Shown: positions 26,561 to 33,950 of the stretch, piece after piece
Position numbering within the stretch: the stretch's first letter is position 1
How the letters are laid out: each line of letters begins with the position of its first letter
Assembly: GCA_002898735.1 (NCBI GenBank)
Contig: BEHY01000018.1
Coordinates: 1-42,302, forward strand
DNA length: 42,302 bases
Source: Candidatus Thermoflexus japonica
GTDB lineage: Bacteria; Chloroflexota; Anaerolineae; Thermoflexales; Thermoflexaceae
Direction: 5' to 3'
The notes under the pieces: generated by a model
The model's database searches: none
What the model saw: the letters and a program-made list of their open reading frames with translations, nothing else
What the model was told of the DNA's origin: nothing
Program-made: the position numbers and the translations under genes

Positions 26561-27202
26561 ATGGGAAGGCGGCCGGTGTTGATCGGTCTGACCGGGAACA
26601 TCGCCTGTGGCAAAAGCACGGTGGCCCGCATGCTGGCGGAGAAAGGGGCGTATATCATTGATGCCGACGCGATCGCCCATGAAGTGATCCGGAAAGGCAC
26701 TCCGGCCTATGAGTCCATCCTCCGCCGCTTCGGAGAGGAGGTCCTCGGGCCGGACGGGGAGATCGATCGCCGGCGTCTGGGGGCGATCGTTTTCCGGGAC
26801 CCCATCGCCCTGCGGGATCTGGAAGCCATCGTCCACCCGGCGGTGCTGGAGGAGATTCAGCGGCGGATCCAGGCCTGTTCGGAAGCCCCCGCGATTGTCA
26901 TCGAGGCGATCAAGCTGATCGAATCCGGGTTTGCCCGGGCCTGTGATACGCTGTGGGTGGTCACCTGCCCGGAGCCCGAGCAGATCCGCCGCCTGATGAT
27001 CGAGCGGGGGCTCACCGAGGAGGAGGCCCGCGTTCGGGTCCATGCCCAGCCTCCTCAGGAGGAAAAGATCCGGCGCGCCGATGTCGTCATCGATAACAGT
27101 GGGGACCTGGAAGCTACCCGCCGTCAGGTTGAGCATGCGTGGCGCCAGTGGGTGGATGCATATATCCGGGGCCCGGGGGCTGGAGACGCTGCCGGGGGAT
27201 AG
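26561..27202 (+). CDS. coaE: Dephospho-CoA kinase
   Basis: Last enzyme of coenzyme A synthesis, phosphorylating the ribose 3'-OH of dephospho-CoA with ATP. 213 residues. P-loop GLTGNIACGKSTVARM (the usual GIGSGKS is GNIACGKS here), the family-specific DADAIAHEV, HPAVLEEIQRR, an EAIKLIESG lid region and VVTCPEPEQIRRLMIERGLTEEEA. Start at ATG 26561, with GGAG eight bases upstream; an upstream in-frame ATG at 26372 would add 63 residues foreign to the family. The C-terminus ends in Gly/Ala-rich residues. Confidence 0.95.
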   Translation: MGRRPVLIGLTGNIACGKSTVARMLAEKGAYIIDADAIAHEVIRKGTPAYESILRRFGEEVLGPDGEIDRRRLGAIVFRDPIALRDLEAIVHPAVLEEIQRRIQACSEAPAIVIEAIKLIESGFARACDTLWVVTCPEPEQIRRLMIERGLTEEEARVRVHAQPPQEEKIRRADVVIDNSGDLEATRRQVEHAWRQWVDAYIRGPGAGDAAGG

Positions 27203-27300
27203 GGGTTCTGTGACCCTTCCGGCCATGGGGAATGAGGAAGGGGGGATGTTTGCTCTGGAGAAAGTTCCGAGAGGATTCCATCCTGGACGACGGGGGGATC

Positions 27301-27795
27301 ATGAAAGCCACCATTCGCCGGGCTCGAATTGCCGATGTGGATGCCATCCGGGATTTCGTTCGCCAGGCCACGCGGGCGCGTCTGGACCCCTCCGGAGATG
27401 AGGTGTTCGATCGGCTGGCCGAACGGGGGATGCTGCTGGCCTTCAGCCCGGAGCGGGAGCTGGTCGGCCTGGTCAGCTGGCGGGTGGAGAACCTGGTCGC
27501 CCGGATCCTGGATTTCCTGGTCTACCCCCTCGATCTTCGACCCACGGTCGGCCGGCAGCTGATCGAGGCCGTCGAGGAAGAAGCGCGCCGCCTGGAGTGC
27601 GAGGCCTGCATGATTTACGTCTCCCCGGAGGTGTCCTCCGGGGCTCTTGCGTTTTATATGGGGCTGGGGTATACCCGGTGGCCGGAGGAGAGCCTGTCCG
27701 AACCATGGCGGGAGGCCGCCCATGAATTCGATGCCCTCGGCCGCGTGGCGCTGATCAAGCAGATCCGCGCCGAGCGCGTCACACGGCCGATTTGA
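27301..27795 (+). CDS. GNAT family N-acetyltransferase
   Basis: 164 residues with an acetyltransferase fold: IRRARIADVDAIRDFVRQAT (helix 1), LVGLVSWRVENLVARILDFLVYPLDLRPTVGRQLIEAVEEEAR (strands 4-5 and acetyl-CoA-binding helix; the usual R/QxxGxG/A is RPTVGRQL) and ALAFYMGLGYTRWPE (the FYxxxGF motif). GGGGGG precedes ATG 27301. Lies 98 bases after coaE on the same strand. Acceptor substrate unknown. Confidence 0.85.
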   Translation: MKATIRRARIADVDAIRDFVRQATRARLDPSGDEVFDRLAERGMLLAFSPERELVGLVSWRVENLVARILDFLVYPLDLRPTVGRQLIEAVEEEARRLECEACMIYVSPEVSSGALAFYMGLGYTRWPEESLSEPWREAAHEFDALGRVALIKQIRAERVTRPI

Positions 27796-27880
27796 ACTCT
27801 CTCCGATCGTCGTTCGCTCCTCCCTGTGCGGCCGAGCCGCTTCGGCATCCGTTGGGATCCCTTTCAGGAGGCAGCATGCG

Positions 27881-28120
27881 ATGTGGGCAGCCATTAAGGG
27901 ATTTGCGGAACGACATCCTCGCCTGACCGCGTGGATTGCGCTGGCGATCGGGATGGTGGCGATCCTCCTGTGGTCTGCCCGGGATGTGGGGTTGACCCCT
28001 TCGCAGCTCCTGGCCCTGGTGATCGCGACCATCGTGCTGGCCGGGCTTTGTGTATGGATCATCAGCTGGGAAGATGAGGAAGAGGAGGCGGGCTCCCCAG
28101 GCCAGTCATCGAAGCAGTAA
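27881..28120 (+). CDS. Small two-helix membrane protein, unknown
   Basis: 79 residues. Two hydrophobic helices (about 16-33 and 42-62) are joined by a short loop (SARDVGLTPSQL), and the C-terminal tail is strongly acidic (WEDEEEEAGSP). AGGAGG at 27866-27871 fits the ATG at 27881; the ATG five bases earlier is in another frame. I do not recognise the family. Such small membrane proteins often modulate a larger partner, but nothing nearby points to one. Confidence 0.65.
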   Translation: MWAAIKGFAERHPRLTAWIALAIGMVAILLWSARDVGLTPSQLLALVIATIVLAGLCVWIISWEDEEEEAGSPGQSSKQ

Positions 28121-28312
28121 ACCCCTGCGGCGCCCCTGGGGATGGAAGCTGCGCCAGGAGGGGCCATCTCGCCGTCCGCATCGGAGCCTGGCGGCCTGCG
28201 TCCTGCCTCCAGCCCCTCTCCCGGGAAGCGGAGGTGCCGCACGGAGGTGGGGAAGGCTCCATGAAGGTGGCTTTCCCAGTTCTCAGACATCCCACGAAGG
28301 AAAGGATGCTTT

Positions 28313-28672
28313 ATGGAACTTCTGGAGGCGTTAAAGGAGATCCAGTCCGCCCAGGGCATGCTCAGCTGGCTGGATGTCTTCAATATGTGGGCTCGCGCCC
28401 GAGCCGCTGGTCCCGAAGGGCCTTCGGTGCAGGCCACTGCGGAGGCCGCGCTGAGTTATCTGGAGGAAAGCTCCCCTCAACCCTCGTATGAGGCGATCCG
28501 GCTGCTCGCCCGGGCGATCCTGGGCTGGTGGTCCCTGGCGGTGGATGCGGTCGGGGTCGGCGATGAGGCGGCCGGTCTGCGGGTTCGAGCGCTGGCGCTC
28601 GCTCGACAACTGGACGAGGTGACGGAGCGACGCTGGGCCCTTGCAGACTGGCTGGAGGCCCACAGCGCATAG
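28313..28672 (+). CDS. Hypothetical all-helical protein
   Basis: 119 residues, predicted mostly helical (MELLEALKEIQSAQGMLSWL, AIRLLARAILGWWSLAVDAV, ALALARQLDEVTERRWALADWL), no signal peptide and no Cys. AAGGAAAGGA lies upstream of the ATG. Codon use matches the neighbouring core genes, so it is likely real. Family not recognised. Confidence 0.65.
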   Translation: MELLEALKEIQSAQGMLSWLDVFNMWARARAAGPEGPSVQATAEAALSYLEESSPQPSYEAIRLLARAILGWWSLAVDAVGVGDEAAGLRVRALALARQLDEVTERRWALADWLEAHSA

Positions 28673-28815
28673 GGGTTGCGCCGTGGGTTTCCCATAAAGC
28701 CTCCCCTTCGATGGGATGGGGGGACCTTCAGGGCCGGGGTGGGCCGCCGAAGATGCCCTCCGCGGCCCAACAGCCGTCCGGCGGAGGTCCGCTGCCCCTC
28801 TCCTGCAGCGTCAAA

Positions 28816-29007
28816 CAAAAAGCCCCGCCATGCCGTGGGCCGCCGGGCTTATGCACCCTCTCGCTCACGTGGGGGCCTCCTGCCGGTTGCCGCCTTGACG
28901 TGCCCCGCGCGCAGGCCGTCTAACGCGTCCCCGGACCAGAGTCCGGCCCCCTCCTTAGAAGGTGTTGGCGCAAGCCGCTGAGCACGACCTCACGCACATG
29001 GCCGGGC
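28816..29007 (-). ncRNA. Probable structured non-coding RNA of about 190 nt, family unknown
   Basis: On the minus strand the predicted transcript begins at 29007 and ends in a T5 run at 28817-28821. Its two ends pair over about 15 bp (28991-29007 with 28822-28837, allowing two or three bulges). Inside are a perfect hairpin CCGGAC-TCTG-GTCCGG, a GGGGGCC/GGCCCCC helix closing a multibranch region, and a hairpin closed by GACG/CGTC. The 5' end is 8 bases from a -10 element. There is no credible coding frame across it. Size and closed ends recall 6S RNA, but I cannot find 6S, RNase P, SRP or tmRNA consensus elements. Confidence 0.5.
28817..28850 (-). terminator. Intrinsic terminator of the putative ncRNA
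   Basis: Minus-strand AAGCCC...GGGCTT hairpin (28845-28850 with 28820-28825) running into TTTTTG. Confidence 0.5.
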
Positions 29008-29014
29008 TACCTCT

Positions 29015-29044
29015 ATTTTAAGTCAAAATCCCCGAGGAGGGCAA
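29015..29044 (-). promoter_or_regulatory. Promoter of the putative ncRNA
   Basis: Minus-strand TTGCCC (29039-29044), 18-base spacer, TAAAAT (29015-29020). The expected start of transcription, about 29008, coincides with the first base of the RNA's terminal stem. Confidence 0.55.
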
Positions 29045-29151
29045 GCGCCTGGGTTCAGGAGGTGGCGGAAGAGGGCGGGGCATATAAACGGGCCACAGGC
29101 GCCTCAACGAATAGGCGCTTCAACAAAGCCTGAAAGTAAGGAGGTAGGCCT

Positions 29152-29297
29152 ATGGCCCCTACCATATGCTACTCCAGATTGAGGTGACCCTGCCGGAGGA
29201 CCCCCAGCCATGGGGAGAGCACGTTGGCTCATTTCCGAAAAGGGTCGCCTTCCCACCGACCTGCCCCTTTTACACATCGGAGAACGCCTCTAACTAA
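29152..29297 (+). other. Short frames behind a strong ribosome site, no assignable gene
   Basis: AAGGAGGT precedes an ATG at 29152 but the frame stops after 11 codons at 29187. A second frame from ATG 29166 runs 43 codons to a TAA at 29295, in the same frame as the DUF433 remnant that follows. This may be the decayed 5' end of that gene or of another small gene. Confidence 0.3.
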
Positions 29298-29516
29298 GTA
29301 GATCCACAAGTTCATTTCGGTCAACCGTGTATTGCCGGCACACGTATCCCGGTATATTGCGTTTTGGAGTTGATTGAGGCCGGTATTCCCTTCAACGAAA
29401 TTGTCACCCGGTACTACCCGGACATCACTGTTGAGGATGTGAAAGCCTGCATCCGGTATGCCCTCGACCTCGTCAGGACTGAGGAAATCCATCTTGCTGC
29501 TCCTGGCACGCTATGA
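29298..29516 (+). pseudogene. DUF433 antitoxin-like gene, start lost
   Basis: The frame reads VDPQVHFGQPCIAGTRIPV, then LELIEAGIPFNEIVTRYYPDI and a C-terminal VKACIRYALDLVRTEE, the full DUF433 helix-turn-helix-like domain found as the antitoxin partner of DUF5615 toxins. An in-frame TAA stands immediately upstream (29295) and there is no usable start codon, so the gene has lost its beginning, or depends on an unusual start. Its TGA overlaps the ATG of the toxin frame (ATGA), the normal layout of this pair. Confidence 0.6.
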
Positions 29517-29882
29517 AATTCCTGGCCGATCAAGATGTCTATCAGGTCACCATTGAGTTCCTGCGCGCCCTCGGGCATGATGTACTTCGGGCTAGAGAGG
29601 CGGGCTTGAGCCGTGCAACGGATCAAGAACTCCTTGAACAGGCGCATTGCCGAAGATCGCCTCCTTCTCACCCGAGATAAAGGGTTTGGTGCCCTGATGT
29701 TTCTCGAAGCGCACACCTATGGCGGGGTGATCTTGCTGCGAATTGCCCCTCAAAGTGTCGAGAGCGTCCATCAGGAATTGGCTCGCCTCCTTACAGAGCA
29801 TGGTGAGGATGAACTCAAAGGGTGCTTTGTGGTGGTTGAGCCAGGGCGCCACCGGATTCGCCGGACCCCGCCACGAGAATGA
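29513..29882 (+). pseudogene. DUF5615 (PIN-like) toxin gene with frameshift
   Basis: First frame: MKFLADQDVYQVTIEFLRALGHDV...ATDQELLEQA, the N-terminal half of DUF5615, with the acidic residues of a PIN-like nuclease; it runs into TAA at 29678. The rest continues one frame over from about 29640: AEDRLLLTRDKGFGALMF...GGVILLRI...ELKGCFVVVEPGRHRIRR, ending at 29882. A one-base insertion (or two-base deletion) near 29640-29650 explains the break. Domain content is otherwise complete, so inactivation seems recent. Confidence 0.65.
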
Positions 29883-29889
29883 ACCTACC

Positions 29890-30321
29890 CCCAGGTCTCG
29901 ACCATGGCTTCTCGATCGTGGCCATGGCCATCGGTAGGGATGGCGCATCCGGATGACCGCGCACCTTCAGTTGGGCCATCAAAGCCACGGCGACTATCAT
30001 CGTCCTTCCCGATCGCCCGTCCTACCCGGAGCCACGTGTCGACATCGATCATGGTCCCTTGCCAGAAGGCGCCGCGGTCATCTTCCCCGGATGCCCCCTC
30101 TTCCCCTTGTGGCCCACATCCGTCCACAGGGCATCCAATTGCACACGCATCAAATGGTAATGGGCCAACAGCAGGGCTTCGATCTCTTCCCCATGCCTGG
30201 CCGCTTCCCTCCGCTGGTCCAGGACGGCCTCTTCCTGGATCCCTTCAACCCGGATCCGACCGAACTGGACGATGTTGCCATGCCCTACCTTGCTGTAATC
30301 GAGACCCCATGGGTTCCAGTA
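29890..30321 (-). pseudogene. Decayed transposase (IS1-like/ISNCY type)
   Basis: Read on the minus strand, three frames join into one protein trace: zinc-finger-like NPWGLDYSKVGHGNIVQFG (family members have Cys where this has Trp and Leu), then EEIEALLLAHYHLMRVQLDALWTDVGHKG, then after a frameshift AFWQGTMIDVDTWLRVGRAIGKDD, then after another shift RGHPDAPSLP and REAMVE/EKPWSR fragments. The QLDALWT...IDVDTRLRVG pattern is the DDE core of IS1-like transposases. No terminal inverted repeats are obvious. It abuts the toxin remnant end to end. Confidence 0.5.
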
Positions 30322-30682
30322 GAAGGAACCGGGTGTTCGGCCGGGATGCAGCGGAGGTCCGCCGTAAGCTAAGTGGACGTTCCGAAGAAGCCCTGCGGGC
30401 CCGCGGAGTATTGATCGGAACCCCATCGGAGATCCGCGATCCGATCGAACGTCTGGGCGAGGCCGGTGTGGAGCGCCGATGCTTCCATGGCTGGACCCGG
30501 ACGATCTGGAGGGCCTGGAGCATCTGGCGCGAGCCGTGCTGGAGCGTTAAGATCATATTCAGGAAGGGCACGGCGGGTCTCTTCCTGGGGGCCTTGAGGG
30601 CCATCCCGTCCCGGAATGGAGCCATGTGGGATTGAGGTTTGCAGCCGTTGCCTTCCAAGCCTGAGGGAAAGGGGTGAGGTGG
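30322..30682. other. Intergenic stretch without recognisable gene
   Basis: Between the transposase relic and the next gene; frames here have no known motif. It may contain more transposon-derived DNA. Confidence 0.3.
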
Positions 30683-31324
30683 ATGCCGTTGTGGGATCTG
30701 CGCGCCGGTCTTCAGGCGTTGCAGGCACTCGGTCAACTGGCGGAGCAGACCAGGGCCGCCCTCGCTCGCCGGATCCAGGGGGAGCCGTTGCCGGAGAAGG
30801 CCCAGGCGACCCTTCATAACGCCCTCGATCACCTCTCCGAGGTCCGGGAGGGGTTTATCCTCACCCTGCGCACGTCCGCGGTTCCCTCGCTGGCGGAATT
30901 GCGCGCCCTTGTCGAACGCGTCCTGGTGGACTGGTCCGCCTGGGAAGCCGCAGGGTTCCGGTTCATGCCCGCTTTCGAGCTGGCCCGCCCGGGCGATCAG
31001 ATCTTCTTTTTCCATCATGCCTATATTGCGATGGGGATCCTGCCTCGCCTGCCGGATTACGCGGTGACCTTCCCCCACCAGCGTCGTCCGAGCTATGCGG
31101 ATATCCCCGTGCCGGGCACGCCGGGAGAGGTGCTGGATCGAATTGAGGAGATGGAGCACGTGGTCTGGGTGGCCGAGAATGCGGATCTGGAGGCCGCCCC
31201 CCCGGATTCCGTGCGCCGGACCTATGCCTTCTTTGAGGCCAGCGCCTGGCTGGTGGCGACCGAGCTGGCGCGCTGGCTGGGACGACGGGGATGGTCTTTG
31301 CTTCCGCCCCACCGGGATGCGTAA
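30683..31324 (+). CDS. Hypothetical protein
   Basis: 213 residues, no signal peptide or clear transmembrane helix. The N-terminal third is helical (LRAGLQALQALGQLAEQTRAALARRIQG, KAQATLHNALDHLSEVREGF); the centre has an aromatic FRFMPAFELARPGDQIFFFHHAYIAM; the C-terminus is helical and Trp-rich. ATG at 30683 has AGGGG nine bases upstream; GTG at 30674 is also in frame. GC-rich codon use fits the neighbours. Family not recognised. A GC-rich imperfect hairpin at about 31330-31367 lies between it and the convergent selenoprotein-like gene. Confidence 0.65.
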   Translation: MPLWDLRAGLQALQALGQLAEQTRAALARRIQGEPLPEKAQATLHNALDHLSEVREGFILTLRTSAVPSLAELRALVERVLVDWSAWEAAGFRFMPAFELARPGDQIFFFHHAYIAMGILPRLPDYAVTFPHQRRPSYADIPVPGTPGEVLDRIEEMEHVVWVAENADLEAAPPDSVRRTYAFFEASAWLVATELARWLGRRGWSLLPPHRDA

Positions 31325-31361
31325 CCTGGAGCGGGCGGGGTCCCTCGCGAAGCCGCCCCGC

Positions 31362-31856
31362 TCAGGGCTCTCCTCGAAGGCTCTTCTCCAGCTCGTCCCG
31401 CGTCGGAACCCCTGCGGTCCCTGTCCAGGTGCCGATCAGACGACCCTGCCCATCGAATAGCGCAAAGGATGGGGTGAGGCGCAACCCGTAGGTCTTTCCG
31501 AAGGATCGCCCGGCCGGGCTGAGGGCCTCCACATAGAGCACCCGCCCCTGACGCCATTCCCGCTCGATCCTGCGCACGGCAGGATGAAGAGAGAGACAGC
31601 CCAGTCAGTAATTGGAGAACCAGTAGACCAGCACGGGCCTCCCGGATCGAAGGGCCGCCTCGATCTCCGCCTGCGAGGCAAAAGGCTGGGTCGGGCTCGT
31701 CCGCCTGGAGAGCCAGAACCCCACCATGGCCATCAGGATAAGGGCCCAGAGCCCCCATCCGATCCATCCGGCTCGCCGCAGCCATAAAAAGGCGCCCAGC
31801 CCCAGCAGCACCAGACCGCCGAACACCAGAAACGAATGGCGATTCAGGAACTCCAT
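31362..31856 (-). CDS. Membrane-anchored thioredoxin-like protein, probable selenoprotein (in-frame UGA)
   Basis: 164 codons with a single in-frame TGA at 31605-31607. Two transmembrane helices (about residues 9-26 and 31-48) precede a thioredoxin domain: RPVLVYWFSNY, then TGA-Leu-Gly-Cys, then PAVRRIEREW, VLYVEALSPAGRSFGKTYGLRLTPSFALFDGQGRLIGTW with the cis-Pro (LTPSF). TGA falls exactly at the first Cys of CxxC, giving UxxC. A 7-bp stem (31567-31585, minus strand ATCCTGC/GCAGGAT) with loop CGTGC begins 19 bases after the TGA; loop G is in position 2 and UGA-to-loop is 26 bases, within the published bacterial SECIS model. AGGAGG precedes the ATG. The 48-base gap to the upstream solute-binding gene suggests an operon. 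The alternative is a Cys-to-stop mutation. No selA/B/C/D in the window. Confidence 0.75.
31567..31585 (-). promoter_or_regulatory. Candidate bacterial SECIS hairpin
   Basis: Perfect 7-bp stem ATCCTGC/GCAGGAT with a 5-base loop CGTGC, inside the coding frame and 19 bases after the UGA at 31605. One mismatch below it the stem continues by three pairs (CTT/GAG with a G-U). Fits the rule of a 3-14 base loop with G among its first two bases, 16-37 bases from UGA. Confidence 0.65.
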
Positions 31857-31904
31857 GGGGGCCTGTGCCTCCTATCGTTCCGTTCTGGAGGAAAGCCAGC
31901 CGTG

Positions 31905-33581
31905 CTATCGCACGATGATCCGGCGTCGGACCAGCGCATACCACTCGTTGATCCCCTCGAAACGATCTGCCGGCGAGTTCAGCAGCGCCCCGACCTGGAT
32001 GCCGGAGATCCGCTCATCCACGGCAAAGGTGTAAACCGGATAGAAGAGCAGGATGGCGGGAACTTTCTCTTGAAACAGCTCCTGGAAGCGCCAGTAAAGC
32101 TCCCGGCGGCGGACGATGTCCGGTGTTCGACGGGCCTCCTCGATCACCTCGCTGATATCGCGATCCCGAAACCCGCCGTAGTTCTGCCCCGCGTCCACCT
32201 GCGTCTCATGCCAGAAAGGATAGGGGTCGGGATCTCCCGGGATCATCAGCTCGACCAGCGCGGCATCAAAGCGATGAGGGGCCAGGATCTGTTCCACCAG
32301 ATCCCCCGGGATGGGATCCACATCGACCGCGATCCCGATCGCCCGCCACTGTCGGGCGATCTCCTGGGCGATGAGGTCATGGAAGCCGTCCGCGCTCGCG
32401 GCGAGACGGAAGCGCAGCGTCAGATCCCCCTTCTGCCGCACGGTCCCCCCTTCCGGGATCACCCAGCCCCGCGCTTCCAGCAGGGCCCGCGCTTTCTCCG
32501 GATCGTAGGGGACCGGTGGAAGCCGGGGATGAAAGGCCCAGTGGCCGGGGGGGATGGGGCTGCTGGCAACCACCCCCTGGCCAGCCAGGAACTGATCGAT
32601 CAGGCGCTGGCGATCCAGGGCCAGCCAGAGGGCCTCTCGCACCTCCCGCTCCCGGAATAGGGGGGAGGCGTGATTCAACAGGATCGCCTGGTAGCTCGAG
32701 AGGAGCGCCGAGAACAGATTCAGCGAGGGCAGCGCGCGGATCTGATCCAGATCCGAGGGGGCGATGCGGGCGATGCCCTGGACTTCCCCCGCGCGATAGG
32801 CCAGGAGAGCGGTGCGGGTATCCGGGAAGATCCGGAACTCCACCTGCTCCAGCAGAGGTGGGCCGCGGAAATAGGAGGGGTTGGCGGAAAGGACCACCCG
32901 CTGGATCCGGCCCTCTTCGATATGCACGGAAGCCACCCGATAAGGGCCGGTGCCGATGGGATTCAGATTGAACGGATGCGTGGGGATCCGGGCGGGCGGC
33001 ACATCGCGCAGGGCATGCGCGGGCAGGATCCCAAACGTCAAGAGATCCGGGAAGAGCGCCAGCGGCTCCGGCAGCCGGAACTGCACGGTCAGGCTGTTCA
33101 CCGGAACCACCTCGATGGATTGCCAGATGCGCGCGCGCTCGGAGGGCCCCGGGAGATCCGGCGATTGCAACAGGCGCACGGTGAACAGGACGTCCTCTGC
33201 CGTCAGCGGGACTCCATCATGCCAGCGGACATTTGGACGCAGGTGGAAGGTATACCGCAGCCCGTCCTCCGAGACCTCCCAGCGCTGGGCGAGATCCCCT
33301 TCTGGTAACCCCTTCGCATCCAGCCGCACCAGGCTGTTGAAGATGAGGCGGGCGATGTCGGCTTCAGGATCCCCGGGTTGAATTTGAAGCGGGTTCAGCG
33401 TGGTGATCGGGCCCACGATCGCTTCCACATAGTGCCCTCCACGCGCCGGGACCGTTTCCACGCCCGCCCGGAGGGCCAGGGAGGCCATCAACACTCCCAG
33501 GCTGAGCGCCATGAACAAAACAAGGGCCAGTGGAAAATAGAGCCCACGGGCCAGGGTAGGATATCGGGGACGTGAAGCCAT
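31905..33581 (-). CDS. ABC transporter substrate-binding protein, family 5 (peptide/nickel type)
   Basis: 558 residues. N-terminal signal or anchor helix (LYFPLALVLFMALSLGVLMASLAL, about 13-36) without a lipobox, so either cleaved by signal peptidase I or membrane-anchored. The DppA/OppA fold is clear: TLNPLQIQPGDPEADIARLIFNSLVRLD, GLRYTFHLRPNVRWHDGVPLTAEDVLFT, NPIGTGPYRV, VREALWLALDRQRLIDQFL, GDPDPYPFWH. The ATG at 33581 is chosen; the frame extends upstream to 33680 without a signal-like start. No permease genes adjoin, unlike a typical opp operon. The thioredoxin-like gene follows. Confidence 0.9.
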   Translation of the reverse strand: MASRPRYPTLARGLYFPLALVLFMALSLGVLMASLALRAGVETVPARGGHYVEAIVGPITTLNPLQIQPGDPEADIARLIFNSLVRLDAKGLPEGDLAQRWEVSEDGLRYTFHLRPNVRWHDGVPLTAEDVLFTVRLLQSPDLPGPSERARIWQSIEVVPVNSLTVQFRLPEPLALFPDLLTFGILPAHALRDVPPARIPTHPFNLNPIGTGPYRVASVHIEEGRIQRVVLSANPSYFRGPPLLEQVEFRIFPDTRTALLAYRAGEVQGIARIAPSDLDQIRALPSLNLFSALLSSYQAILLNHASPLFREREVREALWLALDRQRLIDQFLAGQGVVASSPIPPGHWAFHPRLPPVPYDPEKARALLEARGWVIPEGGTVRQKGDLTLRFRLAASADGFHDLIAQEIARQWRAIGIAVDVDPIPGDLVEQILAPHRFDAALVELMIPGDPDPYPFWHETQVDAGQNYGGFRDRDISEVIEEARRTPDIVRRRELYWRFQELFQEKVPAILLFYPVYTFAVDERISGIQVGALLNSPADRFEGINEWYALVRRRIIVR

Positions 33582-33713
33582 AGCGGGATCTCTTACACGC
33601 TGGGATTCCAGGGTGCGGGAACGAGCCGTCTCGGCGCCCGCCCCCGCCCCCCAAGCTCCTGATCTCCCCCCGGATGCCACGAAGCGGCGTGGCGAGGGAG
33701 GAGAAAAGAGACC

Positions 33714-33950
33714 TTAACCCACGGGGGTCCCGGTCACGATCACATTGACCACAGCCAGGGCCAGAAAGAGAACGGCCAGGAAGATCGTGAGGTTGAAGAC
33801 CGTGCGCTCCAGCCCCCGGCGCTTACGGGGCACACCCACATCGCCCAACCCGAAGACCCCTCCCAGCTGGGAAGATCCAGCCTGAAGCAGGATGATGGCG
33901 ATCAGGGCGATTGCCAGCAAGATCTGAGCGATATTCAGGGCAGTGGTCAC
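33714..33950 (-). CDS. secG: Preprotein translocase subunit SecG
   Basis: Small partner of the SecYEG channel, 78 residues from the GTG at 33950, which has GGAGGA seven bases upstream; the ATG at 33995 would add 15 residues foreign to the family. Two transmembrane helices (about 5-23 and 54-74) are joined by the cytoplasmic GSSQLGGVFGLGDVGVPRKRRGLERTVF loop with the family LLQ-G...G-F-G pattern. Lies 130 bases upstream of the solute-binding gene on the same strand. Confidence 0.92.
   Translation of the reverse strand: MTTALNIAQILLAIALIAIILLQAGSSQLGGVFGLGDVGVPRKRRGLERTVFNLTIFLAVLFLALAVVNVIVTGTPVG

Noticed and set aside
28816..29007. Calling the structured RNA 6S, RNase P, SRP or tmRNA
   Set aside because: Size suits 6S, but I could not match conserved sequence elements of any of these families by eye.
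29152..29187. Eleven-codon frame behind AAGGAGGT as a real peptide gene
   Set aside because: Only the ribosome site supports it; the region looks decayed. Listed as an unassigned stretch.
31605..31856. Reading the thioredoxin-like gene as two separate genes or a simple nonsense pseudogene
   Set aside because: Both halves are in the same frame, make one continuous thioredoxin domain, and the TGA replaces the redox Cys with a SECIS-like hairpin at the right distance; a random nonsense mutation there is less likely.
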